Assembly (NCBI RefSeq): GCF_019669965.1
Contig: NZ_AP019781.1
Span: 1,923,092-1,987,091 of the forward strand
DNA: 64,000 bases
Direction of reading: 5' to 3'
From: Methanoculleus chikugoensis
GTDB taxonomy: Archaea; Halobacteriota; Methanomicrobia; Methanomicrobiales; Methanoculleaceae
Under the pieces are notes generated by a model, which was not told the origin of the DNA, ran no database searches, and saw only the letters and a program-made list of their open reading frames with translations. Position numbers and translations under genes: made by a program. Position 1 is the stretch's first letter; every line of letters begins with the position of its first letter. Below are positions 17,342 through 26,617 of this stretch, piece by piece.

Positions 17342-18787
17342 ATGACACCGATAGCCGCGCCTGATTTCCCTCCCGATCTCGAGTGGCATAACGTCGACCG
17401 CCCTTCCGTCGTCCGCGATCTCACCGGCAGGGTGGTGCTGCTCTCCTTCTTGACGTTCACCTGTTCGAACTGTATGCGACTGGCACCGGATCTCCGGCGG
17501 CTCGAGGAGAGGCATCCCGGGCTGGTGGTCGTCGAAGTGCATTACCCCGGGTTTGAATCCGCCGCGGTCGCCGGGAACTTCCGGGAGGCCGTGCGCCGCG
17601 CCGGGCTGGAGCATCCCGTCGCCATCGACCGCGAACGCCGGCTCTGGCAGGCCTTCGGGATCCAGGACTGGCCGACCTTCGTCCTCATCGACCCGGGAGG
17701 AAACGTGGTCGGGAAGACCGCCGCCGAAGGGCTCTACGGGAGGCTCAGCCCGAAGATCGATCGGATGACGGTAGAGTTCGGAGCGCAGGGTCTGATCGAG
17801 AGAGGACAGTTGTCGCCGGGAGCCGCACGGGAGACGGACCTGTATCGTCCCGGAAAAATTGCCGCGGACAACGTCGGGATGCGTCTCTTCATAAGCGATA
17901 CCGGCCATCACCGGATCGTCGTCGCCGGCGCTGACGGAAAGATCCTGGAGACGATCGGCTCCGGGGCTGCCGGGAACACCGACGGATCGTTCGGTGAAGC
18001 CGGATTCTACCTGCCGGAGGGTCTTATATTCGACGAGGAGGAGAGCGTCCTCTATGTCGCGGATACCGGAAACCACACGATCCGCCGGGTCTCCTGGACG
18101 GAGCGGGAGGTCGCGACGATCGCCGGGACGGGCCTTGCCGCCCCGTCGCCCGGCGGGCCGGGCACCGAGACCGCGCTGAACGCACCGCGGGATCTCGCGC
18201 TGCTCGGCGGCCATCTCTACATCGCGATGGCGGGGGCGAACCAGATCTGGCGAATGGATCTCGCCACCCGTGAGGTGGAGCCATATGCCGGGTCGGGCCG
18301 GGAGGGGCTGGCCGACGGGCCGCTCGGAAAGGCCGCCTTCACCGGGCCTGCCAGCATCGTCACCGACGGCGAGGCGCTCTACATCGCCGACAGCGGGGCT
18401 TCGGCGATCCGCCGCATCAAGCGGGGGATGGTCGAGACCCGCATCGGGCACGCCCCGGACGATTTCGGCGATCTCGACACCATCGCCCGGATGGCGCGCA
18501 TCCATCACCCGACAGGCATCGCCTACAGGGACGGGTCGCTCTATATCGCCGACACCGGCAACAACAAGATCAAGCAGTTCGACCTTGAGACCGGGTGGGT
18601 CCTCACCCGGGCAGGGGACGGCGACCGCGGCGACCGGGACGGGCTCTCGGGTGACGCAAGGCTGAACGAGCCGGGCGGTCTCGCCGATCTCGGGGGGCTC
18701 TGGTATATCGCCGATACCGGCAACCACACCGTCAGGGTCTACGACCCGGTTCACCATGTCGTCTCGACCCTGACGCTCTGGAAATAG
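17342..18787 (+). CDS. Thioredoxin-like and NHL beta-propeller protein (NHLRC2-like)
   Basis: The 481-aa protein joins an N-terminal thioredoxin/TlpA-like domain (about 1-150; redox motif CSNC in FTCSNCMRLAP, IQDWPTFVLIDPGG) to a six-bladed NHL propeller. The blades repeat the theme YVADTGNHTIRRVS, YIADSGASAIRRIK and YIADTGNNKIKQFD. No signal peptide is present, so it is cytoplasmic. The same architecture is known in NHLRC2 of animals and in bacteria; its role is not established. The gene stands 45 bp after the TIM-barrel gene in the same direction. Confidence 0.88.
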   Translation: MTPIAAPDFPPDLEWHNVDRPSVVRDLTGRVVLLSFLTFTCSNCMRLAPDLRRLEERHPGLVVVEVHYPGFESAAVAGNFREAVRRAGLEHPVAIDRERRLWQAFGIQDWPTFVLIDPGGNVVGKTAAEGLYGRLSPKIDRMTVEFGAQGLIERGQLSPGAARETDLYRPGKIAADNVGMRLFISDTGHHRIVVAGADGKILETIGSGAAGNTDGSFGEAGFYLPEGLIFDEEESVLYVADTGNHTIRRVSWTEREVATIAGTGLAAPSPGGPGTETALNAPRDLALLGGHLYIAMAGANQIWRMDLATREVEPYAGSGREGLADGPLGKAAFTGPASIVTDGEALYIADSGASAIRRIKRGMVETRIGHAPDDFGDLDTIARMARIHHPTGIAYRDGSLYIADTGNNKIKQFDLETGWVLTRAGDGDRGDRDGLSGDARLNEPGGLADLGGLWYIADTGNHTVRVYDPVHHVVSTLTLWK

Positions 18788-19045
18788 GCGTTCCGGGAGC
18801 AGTACTGGTGCGTTGTCGAGACTTCGTGACTTTGATCGTAGCGTGGTGCGCGGCGTGGCTTTCTTATTCCTTACTTTGAGGGGAGTATAGTTTCACTGTC
18901 CTATGTATAAACTACTTATTTCACTTATTAGTCAGGGGATTCAGAGGGGGCCAACTAAAGTTTACAACTGCTATGATCCCTTGTCTCAAGAGAAAAAGTG
19001 CTATTAACTGGAGTTGTCCAAATTGGAGGTATAATGGAGGGTTTG

Positions 19046-19840
19046 TTAGTTGTGTTTTCTTTCTTTCAGTATAAAAAAAAGTCTATACTCGTATCCTGTT
19101 TTGGGGTTTGAGATCTTCCATGTGATTTTATTTTTAAATGTGTTTATTTTAGGGTGCTCTTTGATCTTTTCCAAACTTTTTTCACTGGTTTTCATTCTTT
19201 CCTCTGCTGCATCGTATATCTGGAATATTAGAGGTTTACCATCTGCTTCAGTCTCATAAGGGAAAGAGATCGTGTATTTTTCCTTCATTTTCCCTTCAAG
19301 CAACACTCTAATAACCAATCGCTCTGTGTAACGATTTACACTAAAGGAGAAGAAATCGGTCTCACCATTGATAGCAGAGATATATGCCTTCGTCCTATAA
19401 CTGACTGCGAAGTCACAAATTTGATCCGGTTCAACGTGAAGTGGGATCTTAAACTCTTTCTTTTTACTAATTATCTGTCCATCCTGATTTATACTCTCTG
19501 AATATTTTGGTTCCTTAACTATGGTAGGGAAATGGATCGCCTTACCATTGTAGTTATATTCAATATCATCTATCCTCGGAACATCCTCAGGTGACGTTAT
19601 ATGCATATTGAATAAATTATATCGATCATCCATGTGATTGTGCAAGGTTCGCCTAATAGTTGTTAAAGCAGACTCATCCTCGCGCGACTGATCGTCAAAT
19701 TTGATCGTTTTCTCCACATAGAGCATACTTGCATCTAACGGGATTGAATGAAGTTTCCGAAAGTTTTCGTCAATTTTAATGACGTCTTTTACATAACAAG
19801 TGACTAAAACCATTACGGCTAAGAGCAAGATGCCAGCCAA
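19046..19840 (-). CDS. Unrecognised membrane-anchored protein of the AT-rich insertion
   Basis: I do not recognise this protein. From a TTG at 19840 it has 264 aa: one membrane helix (LLLAVMVLVTCYV), then a long hydrophilic, Lys/Glu-rich beta-like domain. The same frame stays open upstream to a stop at 19973-19975 and encodes a second helix (VAIIITTALIGYVFG) without any ATG or GTG. The natural start is therefore probably lost or upstream of the stop, and the gene may be 5'-truncated. Base composition and Lys-rich codons differ strongly from the neighbours, as expected for foreign DNA. Confidence 0.5.
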   Translation of the reverse strand: MAGILLLAVMVLVTCYVKDVIKIDENFRKLHSIPLDASMLYVEKTIKFDDQSREDESALTTIRRTLHNHMDDRYNLFNMHITSPEDVPRIDDIEYNYNGKAIHFPTIVKEPKYSESINQDGQIISKKKEFKIPLHVEPDQICDFAVSYRTKAYISAINGETDFFSFSVNRYTERLVIRVLLEGKMKEKYTISFPYETEADGKPLIFQIYDAAEERMKTSEKSLEKIKEHPKINTFKNKITWKISNPKTGYEYRLFFILKERKHN

Positions 19841-20166
19841 ATACTCTATCCGGACTAAAGTCTCATCGATTTGCCCGAAGACATACCCAATAAGTGCTGT
19901 TGTAATGATTATTGCTACAGGTTTTAGGATCGGATTATTTCCGTATAGTGCCCATCGCGTTATTCGATTTATCTAAATCACCCATCCAGCTAAAAAGAGT
20001 GTAAACATTGTAGTGGAGGGGGTTTTAACTGCCTTCCTTCTCGCCAACACTATACATCATACTTCGCACCTCGAACCTAGTTGATGCAGGTAATTTGATC
20101 CCCTTAGTGAGTAACATACAGCGTGTCCTATCATCATATAAAAGGGATTCGATATTTCGTCTTAAA

Positions 20167-20369
20167 TGGAAGTGCTACCACTTCCACTGCGATGAACCAA
20201 TGCAACCGGTGGGGCACAACTTTGACACGAGGCACTCAAGGTTAACTTGAGTTGTACTTCCAATTAGGGTCTAATTTTCCAGTAGATCCTGTTTTCCTCG
20301 TGCTTCATCGAGATATACTGGCCCTGCACCCCCTCGCTCCGATTAATGACCCATTGTCCCAAATGGGTC
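20167..20369. repeat. Three short hairpins in non-coding DNA of the insertion
   Basis: Perfect stems are seen at 20167-20186 (TGGAAGTG/CACTTCCA), 20234-20252 (ACTCAAG/CTTGAGT) and 20348-20369 (GACCCATT/AATGGGTC). The whole stretch 19976-20436 has no gene. The hairpins may belong to the right end of the mobile element or to a structured RNA. Confidence 0.45.
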
Positions 20370-20505
20370 ATGCGCAGCTCACGCCACGCACCAGTGCCGG
20401 TACATCTCCTAATAGTCACGAAGGCGCACCAGAACCCCGGGAGCAGTACTTTATGTAGGGATAACGAGAGAGGAGGAACGGAGCATAGAGTCTCCAGGGT
20501 GAGCC

Positions 20506-21126
20506 ATGCGAATGAACTATGCGCTGTTCATATCCGTTCTGGCTATCGGGGCGGCGGTTCTCATCTGCGGCTGCATGGGCCTGCCGGGAGACGGCGACCG
20601 GAACCAGACGAACGAGACGCCGGTCGGCGAGAACCTGACGGTCGGCGAGGTGCTGGCCCGGGACGGCAACTTCTCGGTGTTTGTCCGGGCGCTCGATGCC
20701 GCCGGACTCGGGGGGACGCTCGCCGGACCGGGGCCCTACACCGTCTTCGCGCCGACGGACGAGGCGTTCAGCCGGATCCCGGAGACCGCGATGGCAGAAC
20801 TCATCGACGACCCGAAGGGCATCCTCGCCGAGACCCTGCTCTACCACATGGCCCCGGGGAGGTATACGGCAGCCGGGATTGCTGCAAACGATACCGTTCC
20901 AACCGTCCAGGGCAGTCCGATCGCCGTCGACGCCGCCGGCGAGAGCGTGACGGTGAACGGCGCAAGGATAGTCCGGAGAGATATCCCTGCCGCGAACGGC
21001 GTCATCCATGCCATCGATGCGGTCATGATCCCGCCTGACGTGATCCTATTGCCGGCAGACGAGACCGTCGCGAACGTGACGGAGAATGAGACCGCTGTGA
21101 ATGTGACGGAGAACGTGACCGGGTGA
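20506..21126 (+). CDS. FAS1 (fasciclin) domain lipoprotein
   Basis: The 206-aa protein has a lipoprotein signal peptide (LFISVLAIGAAVLICGC), a short Asn/Thr linker and one FAS1 domain: GPYTVFAPTDEAFSRIP, TLLYHMAPGRYTAAG, and VIHAIDAVMIPP at its end. The tail repeats NVTENETAVNVTENVT, a likely N-glycosylated region. FAS1 domains act in adhesion at the cell surface. GGGTGA lies three bases before the ATG. It is the only FAS1 protein here with an export signal; the four further FAS1 genes at 27.5-29.6 kb lack one. Confidence 0.9.
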   Translation: MRMNYALFISVLAIGAAVLICGCMGLPGDGDRNQTNETPVGENLTVGEVLARDGNFSVFVRALDAAGLGGTLAGPGPYTVFAPTDEAFSRIPETAMAELIDDPKGILAETLLYHMAPGRYTAAGIAANDTVPTVQGSPIAVDAAGESVTVNGARIVRRDIPAANGVIHAIDAVMIPPDVILLPADETVANVTENETAVNVTENVTG

Positions 21127-21403
21127 GGGGGTGCCCCACTCTCTTCCCGAGAGTGCGACAAGGCGTATACATTGTGTATACGTTCGTATACAGCATGTGT
21201 TCGTACCCGGGAGCTTGTTTCTTCAAAGGCGCAGGCACATTCCCGGAACCACCCCGAGGAACCTCAGGCAGGATGAACGATCAAGATCGATCCTTCGCGA
21301 ACCTCCATTGTAGCGGATCGTCAAAGAACCTACGAATAACAACTGTTTTCCCACGCCCGCACAAACAAAGAACCACAACAGGGAGTCCTCCCCGAGTTCG
21401 TCC

Positions 21404-24400
21404 ATGCCACGCTTCAACCTCAGCCCGTCGCTCATCGGCCGGTTCTTCTACCACGACTGCGAACGCCATCTCCGTTACCACGCGACCCCGGAGCAGGAGC
21501 GCGCCGGAGCCGGTATCCCGGCGGCCGCGATCGACACGAGCCCGGTGACGCGAGCCCTCCTTGATGCCGGCATCCGGTGGGAAGAGGAGGTGATCCGGAC
21601 GAAACTCACGGGCAGGGTACGGCTCCCGGACGGGGCGGGGCCGATCTCTGAGAGGTCGTTCTCCATCGAGGAGAGTTTCAATCTCCTCCCCCGGCTATCC
21701 CCGGGCGAGGCAATCTACCAGACGACCATCCCGGCCTCGATCCACTTCCTGAAGAACTACGGCCTCGACCCCGGGGTGCACCGCTTCTCCCCCTGCCGCC
21801 CCGATCTCATCAGGGCCGATGAAGAAGGATCTCTCCAGATCATCGACATCAAAGCCAGCGAAGAACTCAGCGTCAGCCACCGGATCCAGGCGACGCTGTA
21901 CGTCCTGATCCTCGACCACGCCCTGGACCTGCTCGGGCTCAAGCTCCCGGTCGACCGGAGCCGGGCGGGGATCTGGCTCTACGGGGAGGACGAACCGGAA
22001 CCCTTCGACCTCTCCCTCAACAGGCGGGTGATCGAGGAGTTCCTCCGCCACCGCCTCCCGGGCATCCTCGCCGCCCCTCCGGAGGACGTGCCCTGGCACC
22101 TCACGTCGCGGTGCGAGTCCTGCGAGTTCTACGCCCACTGCCGTGCCGAGGCGGAGGCCTCCTCCTCGGTCTCGCAGATCCCGGGCCTCTCGTCCGGCGG
22201 GCGGCGTTACCTCCGCGAAGCCCCGTGGGACGGCGGGCTCCCGATCAACGCGCTCTCCGACCTCACCGAATTCCTCCGCGATCCGGAGAGCGATGGTTAC
22301 CTCGACAACTGCGGGTCGCTCGCCGGCCAGGGCGACCGCCTGCGGGCGACCGTTCGGGCGCTCTCGACGGGAGAGATCGTTTCGCTCGCCGCGACCTCGC
22401 TCGCACTCCCCGTCTACGAGGATATCGCCGTCACCCTGACGCTCCAGAAAGACCCCGTCTCCGGCCGGGTATACGCCCTCGGGTTCCGGCGGAGCAGGGG
22501 CAAGGCCGTCTACGGGACGCCGTCGCACGAAGCAATCTATGTCGCGGAAGACCCCGGCGACTGCACCCGGGTGCGCCGGGAGTTCGTCCGGGCGCTCGCT
22601 GCGGAACTCGCGGCCGTCGACGACTACAACCGGGGCCGCGACTGGGCCGGGCAGGAGTCGGTGCAGACCTACGTCTACGACACCTACGAGGAGGAACTCT
22701 TCACCCGGCTGCTCGAAGAGGCGCTCGACGACCCCGTAACGGCCGCGGACGCTCTCAGGCTGCGGTTCTACTACCAGGATCCCGGCATCGCTCTCGGGTC
22801 GAGCCACCCGAGCGCGTCCGTCCCATTCCCGATCGTCGTCCTGACAAGAGAGATCCGGCGGCTGCTCGCCCTTCCCGTCCCGTTCACGCTCCGCCTGCCC
22901 GAAGTCCTCGCGGCGATCCCCGCCTCCCGGTTCGCGTACCACCTCGATCCGGGCTCCCTCTTCTGGAGCGAGCACGGCAACGCCATGAAGAGCGACGCCA
23001 TCATCATGGCGTGGCACGGGGACCGGCCGGAGGCTCTCGACTGGGTCCGGCAGGAGGTTTCGCGCCGCCTGCTCGGCGCGGGGAGCGTCCTCGACGGACT
23101 CCGCGAACGGACGAAGGAGAGACTCGTGCGGTGGGCGGAGAAGTTCCGGTTCCCGGGCTCGTGGGAGGCCGCGACGCCCGAGATATCCCGCCTCCTCTTC
23201 ATCGCGGAGTATGAGTCGACGATGGGTGCCCGGCAGGTGCAGGAACTGCGGAGCGGACCGCGGGCGGCAAGGGTCCGGGACGGCGTCAGCATCCCCCTCA
23301 AGAAGAGCGAGGGGAACTTCTGGAAGGTGCTCGCCCCCCTGGATCTCGCGCTCTTCGAGCAGTCGCGGGCGTTCAGTTACCTCCTCGTGCCGGACGACCC
23401 GGCGGGCGAGGAAGCGGAGCGGGCGTTCGATGATATCCGCTACCGGAGCAGCCCGAACCCCGGGAACAGCGGGGTCTGCTTCGCGAGGGTCCGCGACACC
23501 ATTGTCAACCGGACGGCCGGGGAGGTCAGGGGGCTTGTGCTGGAGGTGGCCTACCCCCGGGATCACGCGCCGTTTGCCGAGGGCGATCTCGCGGTGCTGC
23601 ACCCCCGGTTCACGGACTTCACCGCCCCGCGCTACGTCGACCGCCTCCTTGCTCTCGACGAGCAGCCGGAGAACGATTTCATCCGCCTCCTCCGCGACCC
23701 GCGCACGTTCGCCGCGCCGATCATTGAGTCCGGTGCGGTCGCTGCCGACGCCGGGCGGTTCGCCCGCGATGCCGGGTTCACGAGGAGCCAGAATGCGGCG
23801 TTCTCCCACGTGACGGAGAACCGCCTGACCCTGGTCTGGGGGCCGCCCGGCACCGGGAAGACGCATTTCCTCGCGACGGCGATCCTCGCGCTCGTCAAAG
23901 CCCGGCGGGCGCACGGGGAGCGGATCCGGGTGGGGGTCGCGGCGTTCACCCACGCGGCCGTCGAGAACCTGCTCGTCAAGGTGCAGGCCTCGGTCGACGA
24001 GTTCGGCCTTACCGCGGGCCTTCCGATCTACAAACTGAGGGATATCCGGACACCCGGCGGGGAGCGGAGCCTCGAAGTGCTGCCCCACGACCGGGCCGAG
24101 ACCGTCGTCGGCTACCCCGCCCTCCTCCTCGGCGGGACGGTGCACGGGTTCGCAAAACTCGAGAAGTCCCTCCCGTCCCTCGATCTCCTGATCGTCGACG
24201 AAGCGTCGCAGATGCGGGCGGCGGAACTCGCGATGGTGCTCCCGATGCTCGGGCAGGGCGGACGGCTCGTCCTCGCGGGCGACGACCTCCAGCTCCCGCC
24301 GGTCGTCCAGGGGGCGTATCCGGCACCGGTTGACGGCCTCCCCGGGCTCGAAGACTCCGTCTTCGCCTACCTCCGGCACCGCGACGACCCCTCCCGCCCC

Positions 24401-25183
24401 GTCTACACCTGCCAGCTCCAGGAGAACTGGCGGATGAACCGCACCCTCTCGGGGTTCCCGGCGGAGACGCTCTACGGCACCGGGTATGCTCCCGCAACCG
24501 ACGCGATAGCGCGGCAGCGGATCGCCCTCGCTCCCGCTCCGCCGGGGGAGGAGTGGATGGAGTGGGTCCTCGATCCGGCATACCCGCTCGTGCTCTGCGT
24601 CCTCGAGGGCGTCCGGACGACGGTGGAGAACCGGGTCGAGGCGGCGCTGGTCGCCCGACTCGCCGGGGCGCTCCGGGAGAGGCTCCTCGACCCCGGCTCG
24701 GGAGAGCCGTATCCGGCGACGGAGGACGGGGATTACCGGTTCTGGCGGCACGGGCTCTTCATCGTCAGCCCGCACCACGCCCAGATAGGCGCCATCAAGA
24801 ACAGTCTCGCCGGGGTGCGGGCCTGGAAGTATCCGCCGTTCGTGGACACCGTCGACAAGATGCAGGGGCAGGAGGCGGAGAGCGCGATCATCAGTTACGG
24901 CGTGAGCGACGTCGAGACCGCCCTCCGCGAGGCCGAGTTCATCTACAGCCGAAACCGCCTGAACGTATCGCTGACCCGGAGCCGGGCGAAGTGCGTGGTC
25001 TTCCTGCCCCGGCCGCTCTTAGAACCGCCGCTTGAACTGGTGCAGAACGAGAAGGCGGCGGCGGGGTTCCGGCACATGCTCGACCTGCAGGAGTTCTGCC
25101 GGACGCACGGGGAGGAGCGGACGTTTCCCCTCGAAGGGGGGGACGGCGTCCGGCTCACGGTGATGCGGGCGCGGGTGGAGTGA
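21404..25183 (+). CDS. TM0106-type RecB-like nuclease fused to a superfamily 1 helicase
   Basis: The 1259-aa protein begins with a RecB-like PD-(D/E)XK nuclease part (about 1-260: RPDLIRADEEGSLQIIDIKA with the D...D-x-K pattern, and the cluster CESCEFYAHC at about 237-246). A linker region leads to an SF1 helicase: Walker A GPPGTGKTH at about 813, Walker B LLIVDEASQM, LAGDDLQLPPV, and VDKMQGQEAESAIISYG near the end with NVSLTRSRAKCVVF. The layout is like Dna2/AAA_11-AAA_12 enzymes that resect or process DNA or RNA ends. It is a single long gene with no partner. Confidence 0.9.
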   Translation: MPRFNLSPSLIGRFFYHDCERHLRYHATPEQERAGAGIPAAAIDTSPVTRALLDAGIRWEEEVIRTKLTGRVRLPDGAGPISERSFSIEESFNLLPRLSPGEAIYQTTIPASIHFLKNYGLDPGVHRFSPCRPDLIRADEEGSLQIIDIKASEELSVSHRIQATLYVLILDHALDLLGLKLPVDRSRAGIWLYGEDEPEPFDLSLNRRVIEEFLRHRLPGILAAPPEDVPWHLTSRCESCEFYAHCRAEAEASSSVSQIPGLSSGGRRYLREAPWDGGLPINALSDLTEFLRDPESDGYLDNCGSLAGQGDRLRATVRALSTGEIVSLAATSLALPVYEDIAVTLTLQKDPVSGRVYALGFRRSRGKAVYGTPSHEAIYVAEDPGDCTRVRREFVRALAAELAAVDDYNRGRDWAGQESVQTYVYDTYEEELFTRLLEEALDDPVTAADALRLRFYYQDPGIALGSSHPSASVPFPIVVLTREIRRLLALPVPFTLRLPEVLAAIPASRFAYHLDPGSLFWSEHGNAMKSDAIIMAWHGDRPEALDWVRQEVSRRLLGAGSVLDGLRERTKERLVRWAEKFRFPGSWEAATPEISRLLFIAEYESTMGARQVQELRSGPRAARVRDGVSIPLKKSEGNFWKVLAPLDLALFEQSRAFSYLLVPDDPAGEEAERAFDDIRYRSSPNPGNSGVCFARVRDTIVNRTAGEVRGLVLEVAYPRDHAPFAEGDLAVLHPRFTDFTAPRYVDRLLALDEQPENDFIRLLRDPRTFAAPIIESGAVAADAGRFARDAGFTRSQNAAFSHVTENRLTLVWGPPGTGKTHFLATAILALVKARRAHGERIRVGVAAFTHAAVENLLVKVQASVDEFGLTAGLPIYKLRDIRTPGGERSLEVLPHDRAETVVGYPALLLGGTVHGFAKLEKSLPSLDLLIVDEASQMRAAELAMVLPMLGQGGRLVLAGDDLQLPPVVQGAYPAPVDGLPGLEDSVFAYLRHRDDPSRPVYTCQLQENWRMNRTLSGFPAETLYGTGYAPATDAIARQRIALAPAPPGEEWMEWVLDPAYPLVLCVLEGVRTTVENRVEAALVARLAGALRERLLDPGSGEPYPATEDGDYRFWRHGLFIVSPHHAQIGAIKNSLAGVRAWKYPPFVDTVDKMQGQEAESAIISYGVSDVETALREAEFIYSRNRLNVSLTRSRAKCVVFLPRPLLEPPLELVQNEKAAAGFRHMLDLQEFCRTHGEERTFPLEGGDGVRLTVMRARVE

Positions 25184-25239
25184 GAGGACGAGGGGGTTCG
25201 CGCTGTGAGAACAAGAGCGTTCTAACGGCTTCCTGCCCG

Positions 25240-25620
25240 AAAGGATAACTCCTCGCATCTGTAGGTGTTTAAATCCTGAGATTGATCAATGAAATTGGTG
25301 TTGAGCCTGTAAAATATCCATACACGGCTTTCAAGGTGATATCGCCACGCACTGCCCCCGCCCCCCGGGGCGGGGAACGACTGCCGGAACGGCAGGAGTT
25401 CGAGCACCGTTAGGTGCGAATGAGGAGGCCGGAGGCCGGGCGGGGTGGGGGGCACAGGTATAGCCTTACAGGGTAGAGACAGGGGAGGGGGGATGCTCCC
25501 CCCTCCCCCAATGGCGATACCAAGTGGAAAGCCGAGTATAGATCTGCTATAGACCAAATACCGATTTCATCGGTCGGACTTAGAATTTAAACCTCTATAG
25601 ATACGAAGAGATGTCCTTTT
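25240..25620. repeat. Fold-back element with 108-bp inverted arms
   Basis: 25240-25347 and the reverse complement of 25512-25620 align without gaps (after one extra A) at 79 of 108 positions by hand count. Conserved blocks include TATCGCCA, CGGCTTTC and GTTTAAAT. The 164-bp centre is GC-rich and holds a 9-bp perfect stem (25356-25375), one unit of the two-hairpin repeat (25378-25425) and a perfect 12-bp stem with a 3-base loop (25482-25508). It fills the gap between the helicase and glycosylase genes; no gene is seen. Confidence 0.7.
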
Positions 25621-25699
25621 GAGCCGGGGAAAATGCAACTTCACCACCTTACAGACCATAGGCCCAACCTATTTGCCCCCGCCAGACAGATGATATACC

Positions 25700-26584
25700 G
25701 TGATCGGCAGCCTCGACCCCGACCAGAACGACCTCGAACAGCGGATCCTCGAAGAGACCCGGGCGCACGGGCCCACCCCGGAGGCCATCGACCTCTTCCG
25801 CGACCTCATCCTCTCGTACTTCCGGGCCCACGGCCGCGACCTCCCCTGGCGGCACACCACCGATCCCTACCGGATCCTGGTCTCCGAGATCATGCTCCAG
25901 CAGACGCAGGTCGAGCGGGTCGCCGTGAAGTACCCCGAGTTCCTCGAGCAGTTCCCGGACTTCGAGGGCCTTGCCCGTGCCCGGAGAAGCGAGGTGCTCC
26001 GCGCCTGGCAGGGCATGGGCTACAACCGCCGGGCAATCGCGCTCCAGGAGACCGCACGGCGCGTGACGGAGGAGTACGGCGGCGAACTCCCCGCCGACGT
26101 CGAGACGCTCGCGACCTTCCCGGGGATCGGGAAGGCGACCGCGGCGGCGATCTGCGCATATGCGTTCAACATGCCGGTCGTCTATATCGAGACGAACATC
26201 CGGCGGATCTTCATCCACTTCTTCTTCCAGGACCGGGAAGGCGTCCGGGACGACGAGATCCTCCCGCTCGTGGAGAGGACGCTTTACCGCGAGAACCCGC
26301 GGGAGTGGTATAGTGCGCTGATGGATTACGGCACGGTCTTGAAGAAGCGGACGGCGAACCCGAACCGGAGGAGCGCGTCCTACTCCCGGCAGAGCCGGTT
26401 CGAGGGATCCGACCGGCAGATCAGGGGGCAAATCCTCGCGCTCGTCCTCGCAGAAGGGACGGTCACGGAGAAGGAGGTGATCCTCCGGCTCTGCGAAGAG
26501 CCCGGGCGGGTGAAGAGGATCCTCGGCGACCTCGCACGGGAGGGATTCGTCGCCGAGAGCGAGGGCGTGTATACCTGCCGGTAA
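25700..26584 (+). CDS. HhH DNA glycosylase, A/G-specific adenine glycosylase-like, without iron-sulfur cluster
   Basis: The 294-aa protein has the HhH-GPD fold: DLPWRHTTDPYRILVSEIML with the QQTQVERV helix (as in MutY), the helix-hairpin-helix ATFPGIGKATAAAI, and IETNIRRIFIHFFF. In MutY/EndoIII the last region holds a catalytic Asp (DGNVKR, DTH); here the aligned residue is Glu. The C-terminal four-cysteine [4Fe-4S] motif is absent; the tail (ASYSRQSRFEGSDRQIRG and a winged-helix-like end) differs. It likely removes a damaged or mispaired base. It lies 33 bp before a UV endonuclease gene, suggesting a repair unit. Confidence 0.8.
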   Translation: MIGSLDPDQNDLEQRILEETRAHGPTPEAIDLFRDLILSYFRAHGRDLPWRHTTDPYRILVSEIMLQQTQVERVAVKYPEFLEQFPDFEGLARARRSEVLRAWQGMGYNRRAIALQETARRVTEEYGGELPADVETLATFPGIGKATAAAICAYAFNMPVVYIETNIRRIFIHFFFQDREGVRDDEILPLVERTLYRENPREWYSALMDYGTVLKKRTANPNRRSASYSRQSRFEGSDRQIRGQILALVLAEGTVTEKEVILRLCEEPGRVKRILGDLAREGFVAESEGVYTCR

Positions 26585-26617
26585 GGTTGAAGTCTGGCGG
26601 GCGTCACCCTTGATGGA

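Larger units (their letters stand above)
18793..20450. mobile_element. AT-rich 1.6-kb insertion with direct and inverted terminal repeats
   Basis: CCGGGAGCAGTACT occurs at 18793-18806 and at 20437-20450 as a 14-bp direct repeat. Just inside are inverted segments: CTGGTGCG 18805-18812 with CGCACCAG 20425-20432; CTTCGTGACT 18822-18831 with AGTCACGAAG 20414-20423; and 18845-18860 with 20376-20392 (one mismatch, one gap). The inside is clearly AT-richer than the flanks. It carries one unrecognised gene and no visible transposase. This is the layout of a non-autonomous or decayed mobile element with a target duplication. Confidence 0.6.

Noticed and set aside
21695-24778. A 1027-aa open frame on the minus strand
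   Set aside because: It lies wholly opposite the well-supported nuclease-helicase gene and has the Arg/Glu/Pro-rich content of a GC-rich shadow frame.
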